A DNA stretch of 64,000 nucleotides from Stenotrophomonas pavanii (GCF_900101175.1 NZ_FNFQ01000013.1:62001-126000); one strand, 5' to 3'. Positions 7,664 through 16,988 are shown, numbered from the stretch's first letter. Notes: a model not told the origin generated them from the sequence alone. Numbers and translations: made by a program.

Positions 7664-7957
7664 ATGTCGTCAATGCGCCGTTATGCCCATTGCCTGATCC
7701 TGCTGATGATGCCCTTCGCGGCGTCTGCGACGGCAGCGCTGGACGACAGCCGCGGCGCTTGCGTGTCCTCCAACGGTGATGCCGCCTCGCAGCGCGCGCC
7801 GACCGCGACCGCCTCGGCTGCGACCACCAAGCCGGCACCGGTACGCCCTGCGGCCAGCAGTGCCACCAGCACCGGGGGCGGCGGCAGCGACGACGACGTG
7901 CTGCAGCGCATCCGTGCGCCGAAGTGGCACAGCTACCTGCCGGGAATGTTCCGCTGA
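7664..7957 (+). CDS. Small exported protein of unknown function
   Basis: The 97-residue protein has an N-terminal export signal (RRYAHCLILLMMPFAASATA) and then a short Ala/Thr/Ser-rich, low-complexity segment with a GGGGSDDD stretch. It ends in a conserved-looking tail, VLQRIRAPKWHSYLPGMFR. An ATG three codons later is an alternative start. It overlaps the beginning of the mtfA frame by 34 bases, suggesting co-transcription. No domain is recognised. The conserved-looking tail, rather than the linker, is probably the functional part. Confidence 0.6.
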   Translation: MSSMRRYAHCLILLMMPFAASATAALDDSRGACVSSNGDAASQRAPTATASAATTKPAPVRPAASSATSTGGGGSDDDVLQRIRAPKWHSYLPGMFR

Positions 7958-8715
7958 TCAAGTCGTTGCTGCAGTGGCTGCGGCCTGCGCCGCGGCCGAT
8001 CGACGATGCACTGTGGGAACACGCCTGCCGCCGTGCGGCCTGGCTGCACGGACTGGACGACGAACGCCGTGCGCGCTTGCGCGTGTTGGTCACGCGCTTC
8101 CTGCATGAGAAGACCATTACCCCGATCGGTGAGCTGCAGTTGCAGGCCGACGACGGCGTGCTGCTGGCCGCGCTGTGCTGCCTGCCGCTGCTGGAGTTCG
8201 GCGCGGTGGGGCTGGAGGGCTGGTCGCAGCTGATCGTCTACCCCGACGCGTTCCGCGTGCACCGCAGCCACATGGATGCGGCCGGCGTGCTGCACGAGTG
8301 GGATGACGAGCTGATCGGCGAGTCGTGGGACAGCGGTCCGTTGATCCTGTCCTGGGCCGATGTGCAGGCCGACCTGGCGGCGCCGCACGAGGGCTACTGC
8401 GTGGCGGTGCACGAGATGGTGCACAAGCTGGATGCGCTTGATGGGGCGATGGATGGCACGCCGCCGCTGCCGCGTGCGTGGCAGCGCGAGTGGGCGGCCA
8501 CGTTCCAGCGCGCCTACGATGCCTTCTGCGCGCAGGTGGACGCTGGCCAAGAGACCCTGATCGATCCGTATGCGGCCGAGGCGCCGGAGGAGTTCTTCGC
8601 GGTGGCCAGCGAGTACCACTTCTCGGCACCGGATCTGCTGCAGCAGGCGTTGCCGGAGGTGGCCGCGCAGCTGCGGCGGTTCTACGGCGAGCCGCCCAGG
8701 ATCACAGTACGGTAG
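7924..8715 (+). CDS. mtfA: MtfA-family zinc peptidase
   Basis: This 263-residue cytoplasmic protein matches the MtfA/DUF980 family of M90 metallopeptidases. The zinc site is VAVHEMVHKLD (HExxH, around residue 166), with the conserved context DGAMDG, PEEFFAVASEYHFSAP and Glu residues after the motif. In Escherichia coli MtfA binds the repressor Mlc and affects glucose PTS regulation. Whether Mlc exists here is unknown, so the physiological target is open. The start overlaps the upstream small gene; no better start lies downstream before the conserved region. The stop codon TAG is contributed by the first bases of a SMAG repeat. Confidence 0.85.
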   Translation: MAQLPAGNVPLIKSLLQWLRPAPRPIDDALWEHACRRAAWLHGLDDERRARLRVLVTRFLHEKTITPIGELQLQADDGVLLAALCCLPLLEFGAVGLEGWSQLIVYPDAFRVHRSHMDAAGVLHEWDDELIGESWDSGPLILSWADVQADLAAPHEGYCVAVHEMVHKLDALDGAMDGTPPLPRAWQREWAATFQRAYDAFCAQVDAGQETLIDPYAAEAPEEFFAVASEYHFSAPDLLQQALPEVAAQLRRFYGEPPRITVR

Positions 8716-8788
8716 TTCCGGCCGCTGGCCGGCACCCTCATGCTCTTCGATGGCATGGCTTGATTGCCGGCCCGCGGCCGGCACTACC
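8712..8788. repeat. SMAG palindrome dimer
   Basis: Two GTAG-ended palindromes (cores CCGGCCGCTGGCCGG and CCGGCCCGCGGCCGG) face each other with about 28 bases between. They lie between the convergent mtfA and phoQ genes. The left copy starts inside the mtfA stop codon. The transcribed pair would form two strong hairpins and may protect or end both messages. Confidence 0.85.
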
Positions 8789-8800
8789 GATCAACGCGGT

Positions 8801-10225
8801 TTACGGCCCTGTGGGCAAGCGCACTTCGAAGCGGGCGCCGCCCAGTTCGGCCGAACGGCCCACGGCCAGTTCGCCGCGGTAATCCTTGATCAGGTCCTGC
8901 ACGATCGACAGCCCGATGCCGTGGCCCTGCACGCGCTCGTCGCCACGCACGCCGCGCTGCAGTACCTTGCCGATGTCATCCGGGGCGATGCCCGGGCCAT
9001 CATCGTCCACCGCCAGCAGCAGGCCGGCGCGGCGCGCGTTCGGTGCCGGCAGTGGCTGCGCGGTCAGCAGCACACGGCGGTTGGCCCACTTGAAGGCGTT
9101 CTCCAGCAGGTTGCCGAGCAGTTCCTGCAGGTCGCCCGGTTCGCCGTGGAAGCGTGCGGCCGGATCGATATCGAATTCGCACAGCACACCCTTGGAGGCA
9201 TAGACCTTCTCCAGGCCACGCACGATTTCCTCGGCGTTGGACTCGATCGGCAGCGGCGCGGAGAACAGCTTGTGGCCCGACGAGGCCGCGCGCGCCAGCT
9301 GGTACGAAACCAGGTTGTTCATGCGCTGCAACTGCACGTCCAGTTCTTCGCGCAGCGCGCCGTCGCCGGCACCGCTGTCCATCTGCGTGCGCAACACCGC
9401 AATCGGCGTTTTCAGGCTGTGCGCCAGGTCGGCCAGGGTGTTGCGCTGGCGCTCGAGGTTCTCGCGCTCGCTTTCGATGAAAGCGTTGATGCTGTCGGTC
9501 AGCGGTTCCAGCTCGCGCGGGTGGCGCTCGCTCATGCGCTCGGTCTCACCGCGCTGCACCTTGGTCAGCTCGGTGATCACCCGGCGCAACGGGCGCAGGC
9601 TCCACTGCAGGATGACGGTCTGCAGCAGCAGCAGGATCAGGCCGATGCCGCCCAGGTAGAACCAGACGCGGCCACGGAACACGCGCAGCTGGGCCCCCAG
9701 CGCGCGCGAGTCTTCCATCACATAGATGGTGTACGGGAATTCGGTGGCAGGATCGGCGTCGGCGCCCCACACCAGGCCCAGGCCGTAGCGGTACACCGAG
9801 CCCTGGCTGCCATCGATCTGGATCATCGGCAGCGGCCCTTCGAACACCTCCTGGCGCGGTGCAAGCAGGCCGCCGCCGACGGTGGGCAGCATCGGGCCTT
9901 CGGCGGACATCGAATTGCCCTTGCCGTGCGGCATCACTACCTGCAGGTACAGGCCACTGCCGGGCACGTCGAAGCGGGAATCCGGCGGCTGCTCGCGGAT
10001 GTACAGCGAGCGGTCGCGGGTGAAGTCGATGCCGGCCGCGTAGGAGGTGGCGTAGTTCTTCAGGCGCTCACGCAGGTTCGCCTTCGCCGTGTCGGCGAAG
10101 GCGGCGTCGAGCGCGTAACCGGCCAGGGCCAGGAACGCCACCAGGCCCACGGACGCGGCGAGCATCTGGCGCGCCTGCAGTGAGCGCGGCCGCCAGCGTC
10201 GGAAGAACCACAGACGGCCGGACAT
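8801..10225 (-). CDS. phoQ: PhoQ-like sensor histidine kinase
   Basis: This is a 474-residue inner-membrane kinase. A first membrane segment lies at residues 24-44 (LAASVGLVAFLALAGYALDA region) and a second at about 174-195 (FYLGGIGLILLLLQTVIL), bounding a periplasmic sensor region. The cytoplasmic part has a HAMP-like segment, an H box (LADLAHSLKTPIAVL, phospho-acceptor His), an N box (LLGNLLENAFKWANR), and G boxes (DDDGPGIAPDD, GHGIGLSIV). It pairs with the response regulator encoded 25 bp upstream. In the family the ligands are divalent cations and cationic peptides. The pair commonly governs envelope and polymyxin responses in Stenotrophomonas, but the signal cannot be deduced here. Confidence 0.9.
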   Translation of the reverse strand: MSGRLWFFRRWRPRSLQARQMLAASVGLVAFLALAGYALDAAFADTAKANLRERLKNYATSYAAGIDFTRDRSLYIREQPPDSRFDVPGSGLYLQVVMPHGKGNSMSAEGPMLPTVGGGLLAPRQEVFEGPLPMIQIDGSQGSVYRYGLGLVWGADADPATEFPYTIYVMEDSRALGAQLRVFRGRVWFYLGGIGLILLLLQTVILQWSLRPLRRVITELTKVQRGETERMSERHPRELEPLTDSINAFIESERENLERQRNTLADLAHSLKTPIAVLRTQMDSGAGDGALREELDVQLQRMNNLVSYQLARAASSGHKLFSAPLPIESNAEEIVRGLEKVYASKGVLCEFDIDPAARFHGEPGDLQELLGNLLENAFKWANRRVLLTAQPLPAPNARRAGLLLAVDDDGPGIAPDDIGKVLQRGVRGDERVQGHGIGLSIVQDLIKDYRGELAVGRSAELGGARFEVRLPTGP

Positions 10226-10250
10226 CGTGTAAGCGCCAGGGCGAGCCGGC

Positions 10251-10934
10251 TCAGCCCTCGTTGCGCGGAATCGCGAAACGGTAGCCGCGACCGCGCACGG
10301 TCTCGATCGGCTTCAGTTCGCCATCCGGGTCCAGCTTCTTGCGCAGGCGGCCGATGAACACTTCCAGCACGTTCGAGTCGCGGTCGAAGTCCTGCTGGTA
10401 GATGTGCTCGGTGAGGTCGGCCTTGGAGACCAGTTCACCGGCATGCATCATCAGGTACTCCAGCACCTTGTACTCGTAGCTGGTCAGGTCGACATTGCTG
10501 CCGGCCACGCTGACGGTCTGGGCGGCGAGGTCCAGGGCGACCGGGCCGCATTCCAGGGTCGGCTTGCTCCAGCCAGCGGCGCGGCGCAGCAGCGCGTTGA
10601 CGCGGGCCAGCAGCTCTTCGACGTGGAACGGCTTGACCAGGTAATCGTCGGCGCCCTGCTTCAGGCCCTCGACCTTGTCCTGCCAGCTCGAACGCGCGGT
10701 CAGGATCAGCACCGGGAACTTCTTGCCTTCGTCACGCAGGGCCTTGATCAGCTCCATGCCCGACATCTTGGGCAGGCCGAGGTCGATGATGCCGACATCG
10801 AACGGAACTTCGCGCCCCATGTAGAGGCCTTCCTCGCCGTCCTGCGCAGCATCGACGGCAAAGCCTTCGCGCTTGAGCCGGGCTGCCAGGGTCTCACGCA
10901 GCGGGGCTTCGTCTTCGACCAGAAGGATACGCAT
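10251..10934 (-). CDS. phoP: PhoP-like OmpR-family response regulator
   Basis: This 227-residue two-domain regulator has a receiver domain with acidic pocket VEDEAPLR, phospho-acceptor Asp in GIIDLGLPKMSG (about residue 51), and conserved ILTAR and LVKPF. The OmpR-type winged-helix DNA-binding domain ends with SNVLEVFIGRLRKKLD, ETVRGRGYRF. It directly precedes phoQ in the same direction, so the two are surely one operon. A PepSY-like gene follows upstream in the same orientation, separated by about 70 bp. Confidence 0.93.
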   Translation of the reverse strand: MRILLVEDEAPLRETLAARLKREGFAVDAAQDGEEGLYMGREVPFDVGIIDLGLPKMSGMELIKALRDEGKKFPVLILTARSSWQDKVEGLKQGADDYLVKPFHVEELLARVNALLRRAAGWSKPTLECGPVALDLAAQTVSVAGSNVDLTSYEYKVLEYLMMHAGELVSKADLTEHIYQQDFDRDSNVLEVFIGRLRKKLDPDGELKPIETVRGRGYRFAIPRNEG

Positions 10935-11007
10935 GAACTCTCCCTAGTGTCCTGGGTGTGGCCCGGAGGCCAGTGGGGTACGGGTTGATAGCGACGACTA
11001 TCCCTGT

Positions 11008-11382
11008 TCAGGGGTTATCGCCGCGTAGTGATGACATATCCGACCGCGGCGTGCGCGGCTGTGAACGCGACGGGGCGGGGTCGTCCATGTAGCGGACCCG
11101 GCCCCGGTCGTCCATGTATTTCACCCGGTTGATGTCACGACCATCGAACGGCACGCGCTCGGCACCGAGGATGTGGCCACCGGTGGTGCGCTGCACGCGG
11201 CGCACGGCATCGGACAGCGAACGTTCGTCGCCACGGTTGCCGCGCTCGCCCCGCTCCATCATCTCTGCACGCCCCTGCTCGCCACGCGTCGGCTGCTGCG
11301 CCAGCGCCGACGACAGCGGCGCGGCCGCCAGCACCACGCACGTGGCCAGGGCAATGCGGCAATGAAGGGGAGCGGAAGACAT
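11008..11382 (-). CDS. Secreted PepSY-like protein upstream of phoPQ
   Basis: The chosen ATG gives MSSAPLHCRIALATCVVLAA, an export signal ending near SSALA, and 124 residues in total. An upstream start would add twelve residues and spoil the signal. After a charged Arg/Glu/Gly-rich linker comes TTGGHILGAERVPFDGRDIN, then RVKYMDDRGRVRYMDD. This resembles the short PepSY-type periplasmic repeats often encoded beside two-component systems in Xanthomonadaceae. It is the first gene of a likely three-gene unit with phoP and phoQ, so it could modulate PhoQ sensing. That role is an inference from position. Confidence 0.65.
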   Translation of the reverse strand: MSSAPLHCRIALATCVVLAAAPLSSALAQQPTRGEQGRAEMMERGERGNRGDERSLSDAVRRVQRTTGGHILGAERVPFDGRDINRVKYMDDRGRVRYMDDPAPSRSQPRTPRSDMSSLRGDNP

Positions 11383-11595
11383 CGATGCGATCCTAGCCGA
11401 GCACGGCGATTCGTTCAAAAGTCGTGAATCCGGATGCCGGGTTCGGGACCCGGCCTTTTACAAATCCTTTGCAAATTCTTGGTTTGAGGCAGTGAATCCG
11501 GTCTGAACTTTTCCGGTCCCGACCTCATGATGTTCAGCTAGGTGAACATTCGGGACCAATTGCCGCGCGGTGTCAAGTCAGGAATGTGACTGCGG

Positions 11596-12600
11596 TCACG
11601 CTGCGGCACGATCCGCGTCACGCTCCGTGACCGCCAGCGCCTGCTCGACCAGGCCCCAGTCGGCACCCGGACGGTGCGCGCCTTCGCTCAGCACCTGGCG
11701 GAATGCGCGGCCACCGGGCTGGCCGTGGAACAGGCCGAGCAGATGGCGGGTGATGTGCTTCAGCGCCAGGCCTTCGTCCAGGCGCGCTTCCACGTAGGGA
11801 CGCAGCGCGCGCAGCAGATCGCCGCGAGGCTGCAGCGGAGCGCCGGTCTGCAGCGCCTCCAGCTGATGCAGCAGGTAGGGGTCGTGGTAGGCCGCGCGGC
11901 CCAGCATCACGCCATCGACGTGCGCAGCCTGCGCCTGTACCGCCTCGATGCTGGCCAGGCCCCCATTGAGGACCACCGGCAGCGCCGGGCGCTCCTGCTT
12001 CAGGCGGTAGGCCCAGTCGTACTTCAGCGGCGGAACCTCGCGGTTCTCCTTCGGCGACAGGCCCTTCAGCCACGCGTTGCGCGCGTGCACCACCACCATC
12101 GCCGCGCCGGCGGCGACCTGGCGGTCGACGAAGGCGGCGAACACGTCGTAATCGTTGTCCTCGTCCACGCCCAGGCGGCACTTTACCGTCACCGGGATCT
12201 GAACGGCATCGACCATTGCCGCCACGCACTCGGCCACCAGCACCGGTTCGCGCATCAGGCAGGCGCCGAAGCGGCCGGCCTGCACGCGGTCGGACGGGCA
12301 GCCGCAGTTGAGATTGATCTCGTCGTAGCCCCACTCCGCCGCGATGCGCGCAGCCTGCGCCAGCAGCGCCGGGTCGCTGCCGCCCAGCTGCAGCGCCAGC
12401 GGCAGTTCGCTGCGGTCGAAGCCGAGCAGGCGTTCGCGATCACCGTGGATGACTGCGTTGGCGTGCACCATCTCCGTGTACAGGCGCACGCCGGGCGCCA
12501 ACACGCGGTGGAATACGCGGCAATGGCGGTCCGTCCAGTCCATCATCGGGGCAACGGACAGGCGCAGGGAATCGGCGTAACGGGCGGCGGCGGACGTCAT
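11596..12600 (-). CDS. dusA: tRNA-dihydrouridine synthase A
   Basis: DusA reduces uridines 20/20a in the tRNA D-loop using FMN and NADPH. The TIM-barrel signatures are present: LSVAPMMDWTDRHCR, INLNCGCPSDRVQ (catalytic Cys), GACLM, VTVKCRLGVD, VVHARNAWLKGLSPKENR and GGLAS. The insertion AWLKGLSPKENR and the preceding segment are typical of DusA rather than DusB or DusC. I use the ATG of MTSAAARYADSLRLSVAP; two further ATGs 9 and 14 codons upstream are possible. Length (334 residues) is usual. Confidence 0.93.
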   Translation of the reverse strand: MTSAAARYADSLRLSVAPMMDWTDRHCRVFHRVLAPGVRLYTEMVHANAVIHGDRERLLGFDRSELPLALQLGGSDPALLAQAARIAAEWGYDEINLNCGCPSDRVQAGRFGACLMREPVLVAECVAAMVDAVQIPVTVKCRLGVDEDNDYDVFAAFVDRQVAAGAAMVVVHARNAWLKGLSPKENREVPPLKYDWAYRLKQERPALPVVLNGGLASIEAVQAQAAHVDGVMLGRAAYHDPYLLHQLEALQTGAPLQPRGDLLRALRPYVEARLDEGLALKHITRHLLGLFHGQPGGRAFRQVLSEGAHRPGADWGLVEQALAVTERDADRAAA

Positions 12601-12716
12601 CGGGCTAGTGATCGCAGAGACTGGCATTGCCAGTGAGATCAATAGTTTACACCGACCTACTGAATGGCGGCGGGTGGCCGTGGGACCGGTCGACCGGCCC
12701 CAGGGACGCGCAGGGC

Positions 12717-15113
12717 TTACAGCCCGCGGTTGCGCACCTGTTCCTGCTGCTGTTCCTGCGCACGCGGGTTGAACTGGCTGTCCAACGCCTCGCTCTGCCG
12801 GCTGCTGGCCTCGACCGAGTGCGATACCGCCTGCTGGCGGTCGACGAAGGTCCGCTGCGCGGCCGGATCGCCCAGCTCGCCCTGCACGGCGAACAGGCCG
12901 GTGCCATCGGGGCGGGCCACGACGTGGTCGATCTGGCGCATGCCGGACACCTTGCTCTCGTAGGCCAACTGGCCGGCCGCACGCTCGGCCTCCTGCGGGT
13001 TGGCGAACAGCGGCTTCAATCCGGCCTGGGCGCGCTGCTGCTCCAGCGCCTGCAGCTTGTCCAGGGCCTGGCCGAAGCGCGCGTGGTCGGCATGCCCGGG
13101 GTCGCGCATGCTGGCCGGCGCCGCCGGTTCGGCCCGACCCGGTGCTGCCGGCTGGGTGCTGGCCTTGACCGCGTTGGGGGCATCGACCTGCGCCAGGGTC
13201 TTCCGGCCGGCCTTGCCATCGTCGTCGAGGCCGTTGTTGGCCTGGAACTGCTTCACCGCTGCGACCGTGTCCTTGCCATACACGCCATCGGCATGCAGCG
13301 GCTTGCCGTCGGCCCCCGCGTAGCCCAGCGCCGCCAGCTTGCCCTGCAGGGCCTTGACCTCATCACCACGTTCGCCCTGCTTGAGCACGCCATCGGCCAT
13401 CGGTGCCTGTTGCGTGCTGCGCGCGGCCTGCGCCGCTTCGGGGCCCTGCGCGTGGACCTTGCCGCCCAGGGTGATGCGGTCGTTGAGCATGTCGCCCAGG
13501 AACCTGCGGTACTGATCGGGCTCGAGCTCGATATGTGCATGCACGGCACCCGGGGTACCGGCATCGGACTGGCGGATCAACGGCGCACCGTACTCGACGA
13601 AATCACCGGTCTTGTAGGGCGTGGTGCCACGCGCACCGTGCAGCACCTGCCCGACCAGTTCGCGCTGCGGATGCCCGGCCGGATGGCTCCAGATGCTGAT
13701 CGAATTCCACTTGTCATTGTTGACCTGGACATACCCGGCGACCGGATTGGGAATCATCACCTCCCGGTCGCCGCGCGCATTGCTCAGGATCAGATCCTTG
13801 TGCACCAGCGGGATGCCGTTGCGATCACCGCGGGTCCGCACGGTTTCCAGTTCGCCCTCGACCATGGCCGACGGCCGGTCAGCCTTGGCGGCATTGCCGG
13901 TGCGCACGGCCTCGGCATTGGTGTTGGGGTGATGAATCTTCAACTCGCGATAAGCGTCCTCGCCACTGGTGCCATGACGCAGTGTGCGGTTGCTGCTGCC
14001 GTTGCCAAAGGGTTCGACCACGACGATGCGCTGGCCACCGGGCGCAGGGGCGGTATCGGGCTCACGCGCGGTTGCGGGTGCAGGCGTCGCAGTGCCTGCC
14101 GGGGCGGTCGGCGCTGCGGGCTGCACCGGCGTGTGCCCGCGTACTGCGGTATCCAGGGCCTGCAGGGTCTCCCGGCCGGCCTTGCCGTCGACGGTCAGCC
14201 CGTGGGCCTGCTGGAACGCGCGCACCGCATGCTCGGTATTGGCACCGTAGTGGCTATCGGCCGCCAGCGGTTGCCCGTCGTGGCCGGTATGGCCCGCCTG
14301 GATCAGCTTGGCCTGCAGGGCCTGGACCTCGGCCCCACGCTCGCCTGGGGTCAGCACGCCGTCGGCCATCGCCGCTACCGCCGCACGCTGGCCACGCTGT
14401 CCGGGTTCGGGCTCACCGAACGCCTGCTGGTAATCCTTGCCCTGGTAGGCCTCGGGATTGCGGTTGACCTGGTCGTAGCGCGCCAACCCGACCAGCGCGG
14501 TCTTCTCGGTGAGCGCGCGGTCACGCAGCGAATCCCACAGGGTCGGCGAGCTCTGGAAGTGCGACTGCACGTTGGCGTGCTTGTAGTCCTGCACCGCGCG
14601 GACAATCTGCTCGTCACTCAGCTCAGCCAGCTTGAAGTCTTCGCCGTAGGCGTGCTGGAGACCCTTCTGGAACACCGAGCGGGTCATGCCGCGGTACTGC
14701 ACCGAGGTACTCCACAGCGCATCCTGCACGGCCGCACCGCGGCCGGAAAGATCGATGCCCACATCCTTCAGGCGCCCCATCTGCACGTCATAGTATTTGT
14801 GCTGGATGAAGTCGTGCTGGTCCCTGGCAAAGCCTGCCGGGTCGGCAGCCGCCACCTCCTTCCAGCGTTCGGTGAAAGCCGGGGTCCCCGCCTGCAGGCC
14901 ATGGAAGCGGTTGCCGTAACGCGATGCAGCGATGTACTCGTCCACGCCACCCACATTGGTCGCGTACTGGTAACTGCCATACGACACGCCACCGTGGTCG
15001 CCCCTGCCGGTGGACACGTGGCCGGGGCCGCGACCGCCGGTTTCGAAATGCGCCGACGTCTGGCCGCGATGCCAGCGGTCCATCGCCTGCTTTGCCTGGG
15101 TCACAACATCCAT
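12717..15113 (-). CDS. Multidomain peptidoglycan-hydrolase effector with XVIPCD tail
   Basis: This 798-residue protein has no signal peptide. Residues ~35-200 resemble lysozyme-like domains of phage and secretion proteins (GGVSYGSYQYATNVGG, RDQHDFIQHKYYDVQM, VQDALWSTSVQY). Two peptidoglycan-binding repeats lie at ~250-320 and ~575-645 (RGAEVQALQAKL, HYGANTEHAVRAFQQAHGL and the matching second copy). Between them, ~450-530 looks like an M23-type LytM fold with VHAHIEL (HxH at 525-527). Residues ~672-780 are the XVIPCD secretion domain (RQIDHVVARPDGTGLFAVQG, GDPAAQR) with a Gln-rich end. It should be delivered by the Xanthomonadaceae type IV killing machine to degrade the rival cell wall. The LprI-like lipoprotein gene 25 bp upstream is the probable immunity gene. 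A good AAGGAG precedes the ATG. Confidence 0.87.
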   Translation of the reverse strand: MDVVTQAKQAMDRWHRGQTSAHFETGGRGPGHVSTGRGDHGGVSYGSYQYATNVGGVDEYIAASRYGNRFHGLQAGTPAFTERWKEVAAADPAGFARDQHDFIQHKYYDVQMGRLKDVGIDLSGRGAAVQDALWSTSVQYRGMTRSVFQKGLQHAYGEDFKLAELSDEQIVRAVQDYKHANVQSHFQSSPTLWDSLRDRALTEKTALVGLARYDQVNRNPEAYQGKDYQQAFGEPEPGQRGQRAAVAAMADGVLTPGERGAEVQALQAKLIQAGHTGHDGQPLAADSHYGANTEHAVRAFQQAHGLTVDGKAGRETLQALDTAVRGHTPVQPAAPTAPAGTATPAPATAREPDTAPAPGGQRIVVVEPFGNGSSNRTLRHGTSGEDAYRELKIHHPNTNAEAVRTGNAAKADRPSAMVEGELETVRTRGDRNGIPLVHKDLILSNARGDREVMIPNPVAGYVQVNNDKWNSISIWSHPAGHPQRELVGQVLHGARGTTPYKTGDFVEYGAPLIRQSDAGTPGAVHAHIELEPDQYRRFLGDMLNDRITLGGKVHAQGPEAAQAARSTQQAPMADGVLKQGERGDEVKALQGKLAALGYAGADGKPLHADGVYGKDTVAAVKQFQANNGLDDDGKAGRKTLAQVDAPNAVKASTQPAAPGRAEPAAPASMRDPGHADHARFGQALDKLQALEQQRAQAGLKPLFANPQEAERAAGQLAYESKVSGMRQIDHVVARPDGTGLFAVQGELGDPAAQRTFVDRQQAVSHSVEASSRQSEALDSQFNPRAQEQQQEQVRNRGL

Positions 15114-15138
15114 CGTCCTGCACTCCTTGGCGGGGGAA

Positions 15139-15732
15139 TTACTTCGAGGTCAGTGCCTGCAGCACATCGGCACGGTTGGCCGTGCGATTGATCCGGCAGG
15201 ACTGCGCGTCCAGCATCTGTCCCTGCCCGTCTTCGGCAGGGTTCCAGCTGCAGTAGCGATTGGTATCGGACATGTAGGCCGCCTGCTCGTCCATCAGCCT
15301 GTCCTTGTCCTTGCCATCGGGGCCGTCGACGATCTTCATGAAGGCCTGCTCGAGCCGCTGCTCCTGCCAGGCAAGCTCCTCATCGCCACACGCCTGCAGT
15401 GCGGGGGTCTCGCCGCCACCGGAGTTCACGCACGTGGCGTACTGCGGCCGCAACGTGGCCTTGTTGTAGGAATCATCCGGGCGCCGGGGTGGCATGTCTT
15501 CGTCATCGGCGTCCGTCGCTGTCGTGGCAGGTGCAGCACGTGCAGGCTCTGCAGTGGCCGGCGCCGATGCAGTGGCAGGCGCGGCCGCAGCAGGCGCATG
15601 CGTCGTATCCGCCTGCGGGTTCTTGGCCTGGCATGCTGCCAGGCTGAGGCTCAGTGCCAACGCAAACGCGATGGCTGCGGCCTTACCGAACGTTTCGCGG
15701 GGGGCCGCTGAAAGGTGATTCGTTCCCTGCAT
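15139..15732 (-). CDS. LprI-like lipoprotein, candidate immunity protein
   Basis: The start is the ATG nine bases after AAGGAG (the ATG three codons earlier is too close to that site), giving 197 residues. The lipobox SLSLAAC puts the lipidated Cys at residue 34. An Ala/Pro/Thr-rich tether of about 60 residues follows, then a Cys-rich LprI/DUF1311-type domain (YATCVNSGGGETPALQACG, ELAWQEQRLEQAF, QAAYMSDTNRYCSWN, QSCRINRTANRADVL). LprI-family proteins inhibit lysozymes. Here the domain would sit in the periplasm and block the lysozyme-like domain of the neighbouring effector. The gene is transcribed before the effector, the usual order for such pairs. Confidence 0.82.
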   Translation of the reverse strand: MQGTNHLSAAPRETFGKAAAIAFALALSLSLAACQAKNPQADTTHAPAAAAPATASAPATAEPARAAPATTATDADDEDMPPRRPDDSYNKATLRPQYATCVNSGGGETPALQACGDEELAWQEQRLEQAFMKIVDGPDGKDKDRLMDEQAAYMSDTNRYCSWNPAEDGQGQMLDAQSCRINRTANRADVLQALTSK

Positions 15733-15920
15733 TGCTTGCATCTCCTTGGCATCCAGGCACGTGGCCCGTCAACGCGAAGCCGTCCATCGGCCCCATCGGG
15801 AACTGCATGCTACGTCAGCGCGGATTTCAGATGCCTGACTGGATTCAGAATGTGTGCACCCGATCGTAGCCGCTTTGGCCCGGTCCCGCGCGGGGCGCGG
15901 CGGCGCTCTACAATCGCTCC

Positions 15921-16877
15921 ATGGCCGCCGATCGTCCGCAGTTCTTCGACTCCACCACCGAACAGGGCGTACTGCGCCTGTCCATCGCCGCCTCATTGCT
16001 GCTGGCTGCCGCTGCGGTGGTATTCGGTCTTCTGGCCAATTCCTCGCTGATCATCTTCGATGGCATCTACGGCCTGATCGATGTGGTGATGACCTGGCTG
16101 TCGCTGCTGGTCGCGCGTCTGATCGCGCTTTCAACCAGCACCGACGCGCTGCAGTCGCGGCTCAACCAGCGCTTCACCATGGGCTTCTGGCACCTGGAGC
16201 CGATCGTGCTGGGGGTGAGCGGCACGCTGATGATCGGTGCGGCGCTGTATGCGCTGGTCAACGCGGTGGATGCGCTGATGTCCGGCGGCCGCCACATCGC
16301 GCTCGGCCCGGCCATCGCCTTCGCCGGCTTGTCGATCGTTGGCGAAGGTGCGCTGGCCGGGTTCATCCTGCGCGCCAACCGCCGCATCGGTTCGGAGTTC
16401 ATCGCGCTGGACGCGAAGAACTGGGTGATCGCCGCCAGCATGTCGGCCTGCTATCTGCTGGCCTTCCTCGGCGGCGTGCTGGTGCGCGGCACCTCGCTGG
16501 CCTGGGTCGGGCCGTACATCGACCCGGCCATCCTTGCCTGCGTCTGCGTGCTGGTGATGATCGCCCCGCTCGGTACCGTGCGCCGGGCGCTGGCCGGCAT
16601 CCTGCTGGTCACTCCGCCGGAACTGCAGGCGCACGTGGACGCGGTGGCACGCGCGATCGTGGCCAAGCATGGCTTCGTCGAGCACCGCAGCTACGTGGCC
16701 CAGGTGGGGCGTGGCGAACAGATCGAACTGTTCTTCGTGGTGCGCGAGGACGACCCGCCGCGGCCGCTGGTGGAATGGGACCGGCTGCGCGACGAGATCG
16801 GCGATGCGCTGGGCGAAGCCTCGCCCGACCGCTGGCTGACCATCATGTTCACCACCGACCGCGAATGGACGATCTAG
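15921..16877 (+). CDS. Cation diffusion facilitator family transporter
   Basis: The 318-residue membrane protein has about six hydrophobic segments, starting at ALRLSIAASLLLAAAAVVFG-like residues 18-38. The CDF pattern SSLIIFDGIYGLIDVVMTW places a transport-site Asp in helix 2. A later FIALDAKNWVIAASMS helix supplies the second Asp, followed by a cytoplasmic C-terminal domain (PPELQAHVDAVARAIVAKHG). CDF proteins export divalent metals such as zinc, cobalt, iron or manganese by proton antiport. The usual HxxxD/DxxxD spacing is atypical here, so I do not assign a metal. It appears monocistronic, and no metal-regulator gene is nearby. Confidence 0.8.
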   Translation: MAADRPQFFDSTTEQGVLRLSIAASLLLAAAAVVFGLLANSSLIIFDGIYGLIDVVMTWLSLLVARLIALSTSTDALQSRLNQRFTMGFWHLEPIVLGVSGTLMIGAALYALVNAVDALMSGGRHIALGPAIAFAGLSIVGEGALAGFILRANRRIGSEFIALDAKNWVIAASMSACYLLAFLGGVLVRGTSLAWVGPYIDPAILACVCVLVMIAPLGTVRRALAGILLVTPPELQAHVDAVARAIVAKHGFVEHRSYVAQVGRGEQIELFFVVREDDPPRPLVEWDRLRDEIGDALGEASPDRWLTIMFTTDREWTI

Positions 16878-16988
16878 GCCAACAGGACGATCGATCAAGT
16901 TTTTCGTACGCGTTGCAACCCAACGTACGCGGAAAGCGGGCAAAGTAGGCTCCAACGCAACACCCACCCACTGACCAGGAGCATCCCG

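Noticed and set aside
7924..8715. Reading mtfA as a start at a later codon
   Set aside because: No ATG, GTG or TTG with a ribosome site lies before the conserved region; the overlap with the small upstream gene is accepted.
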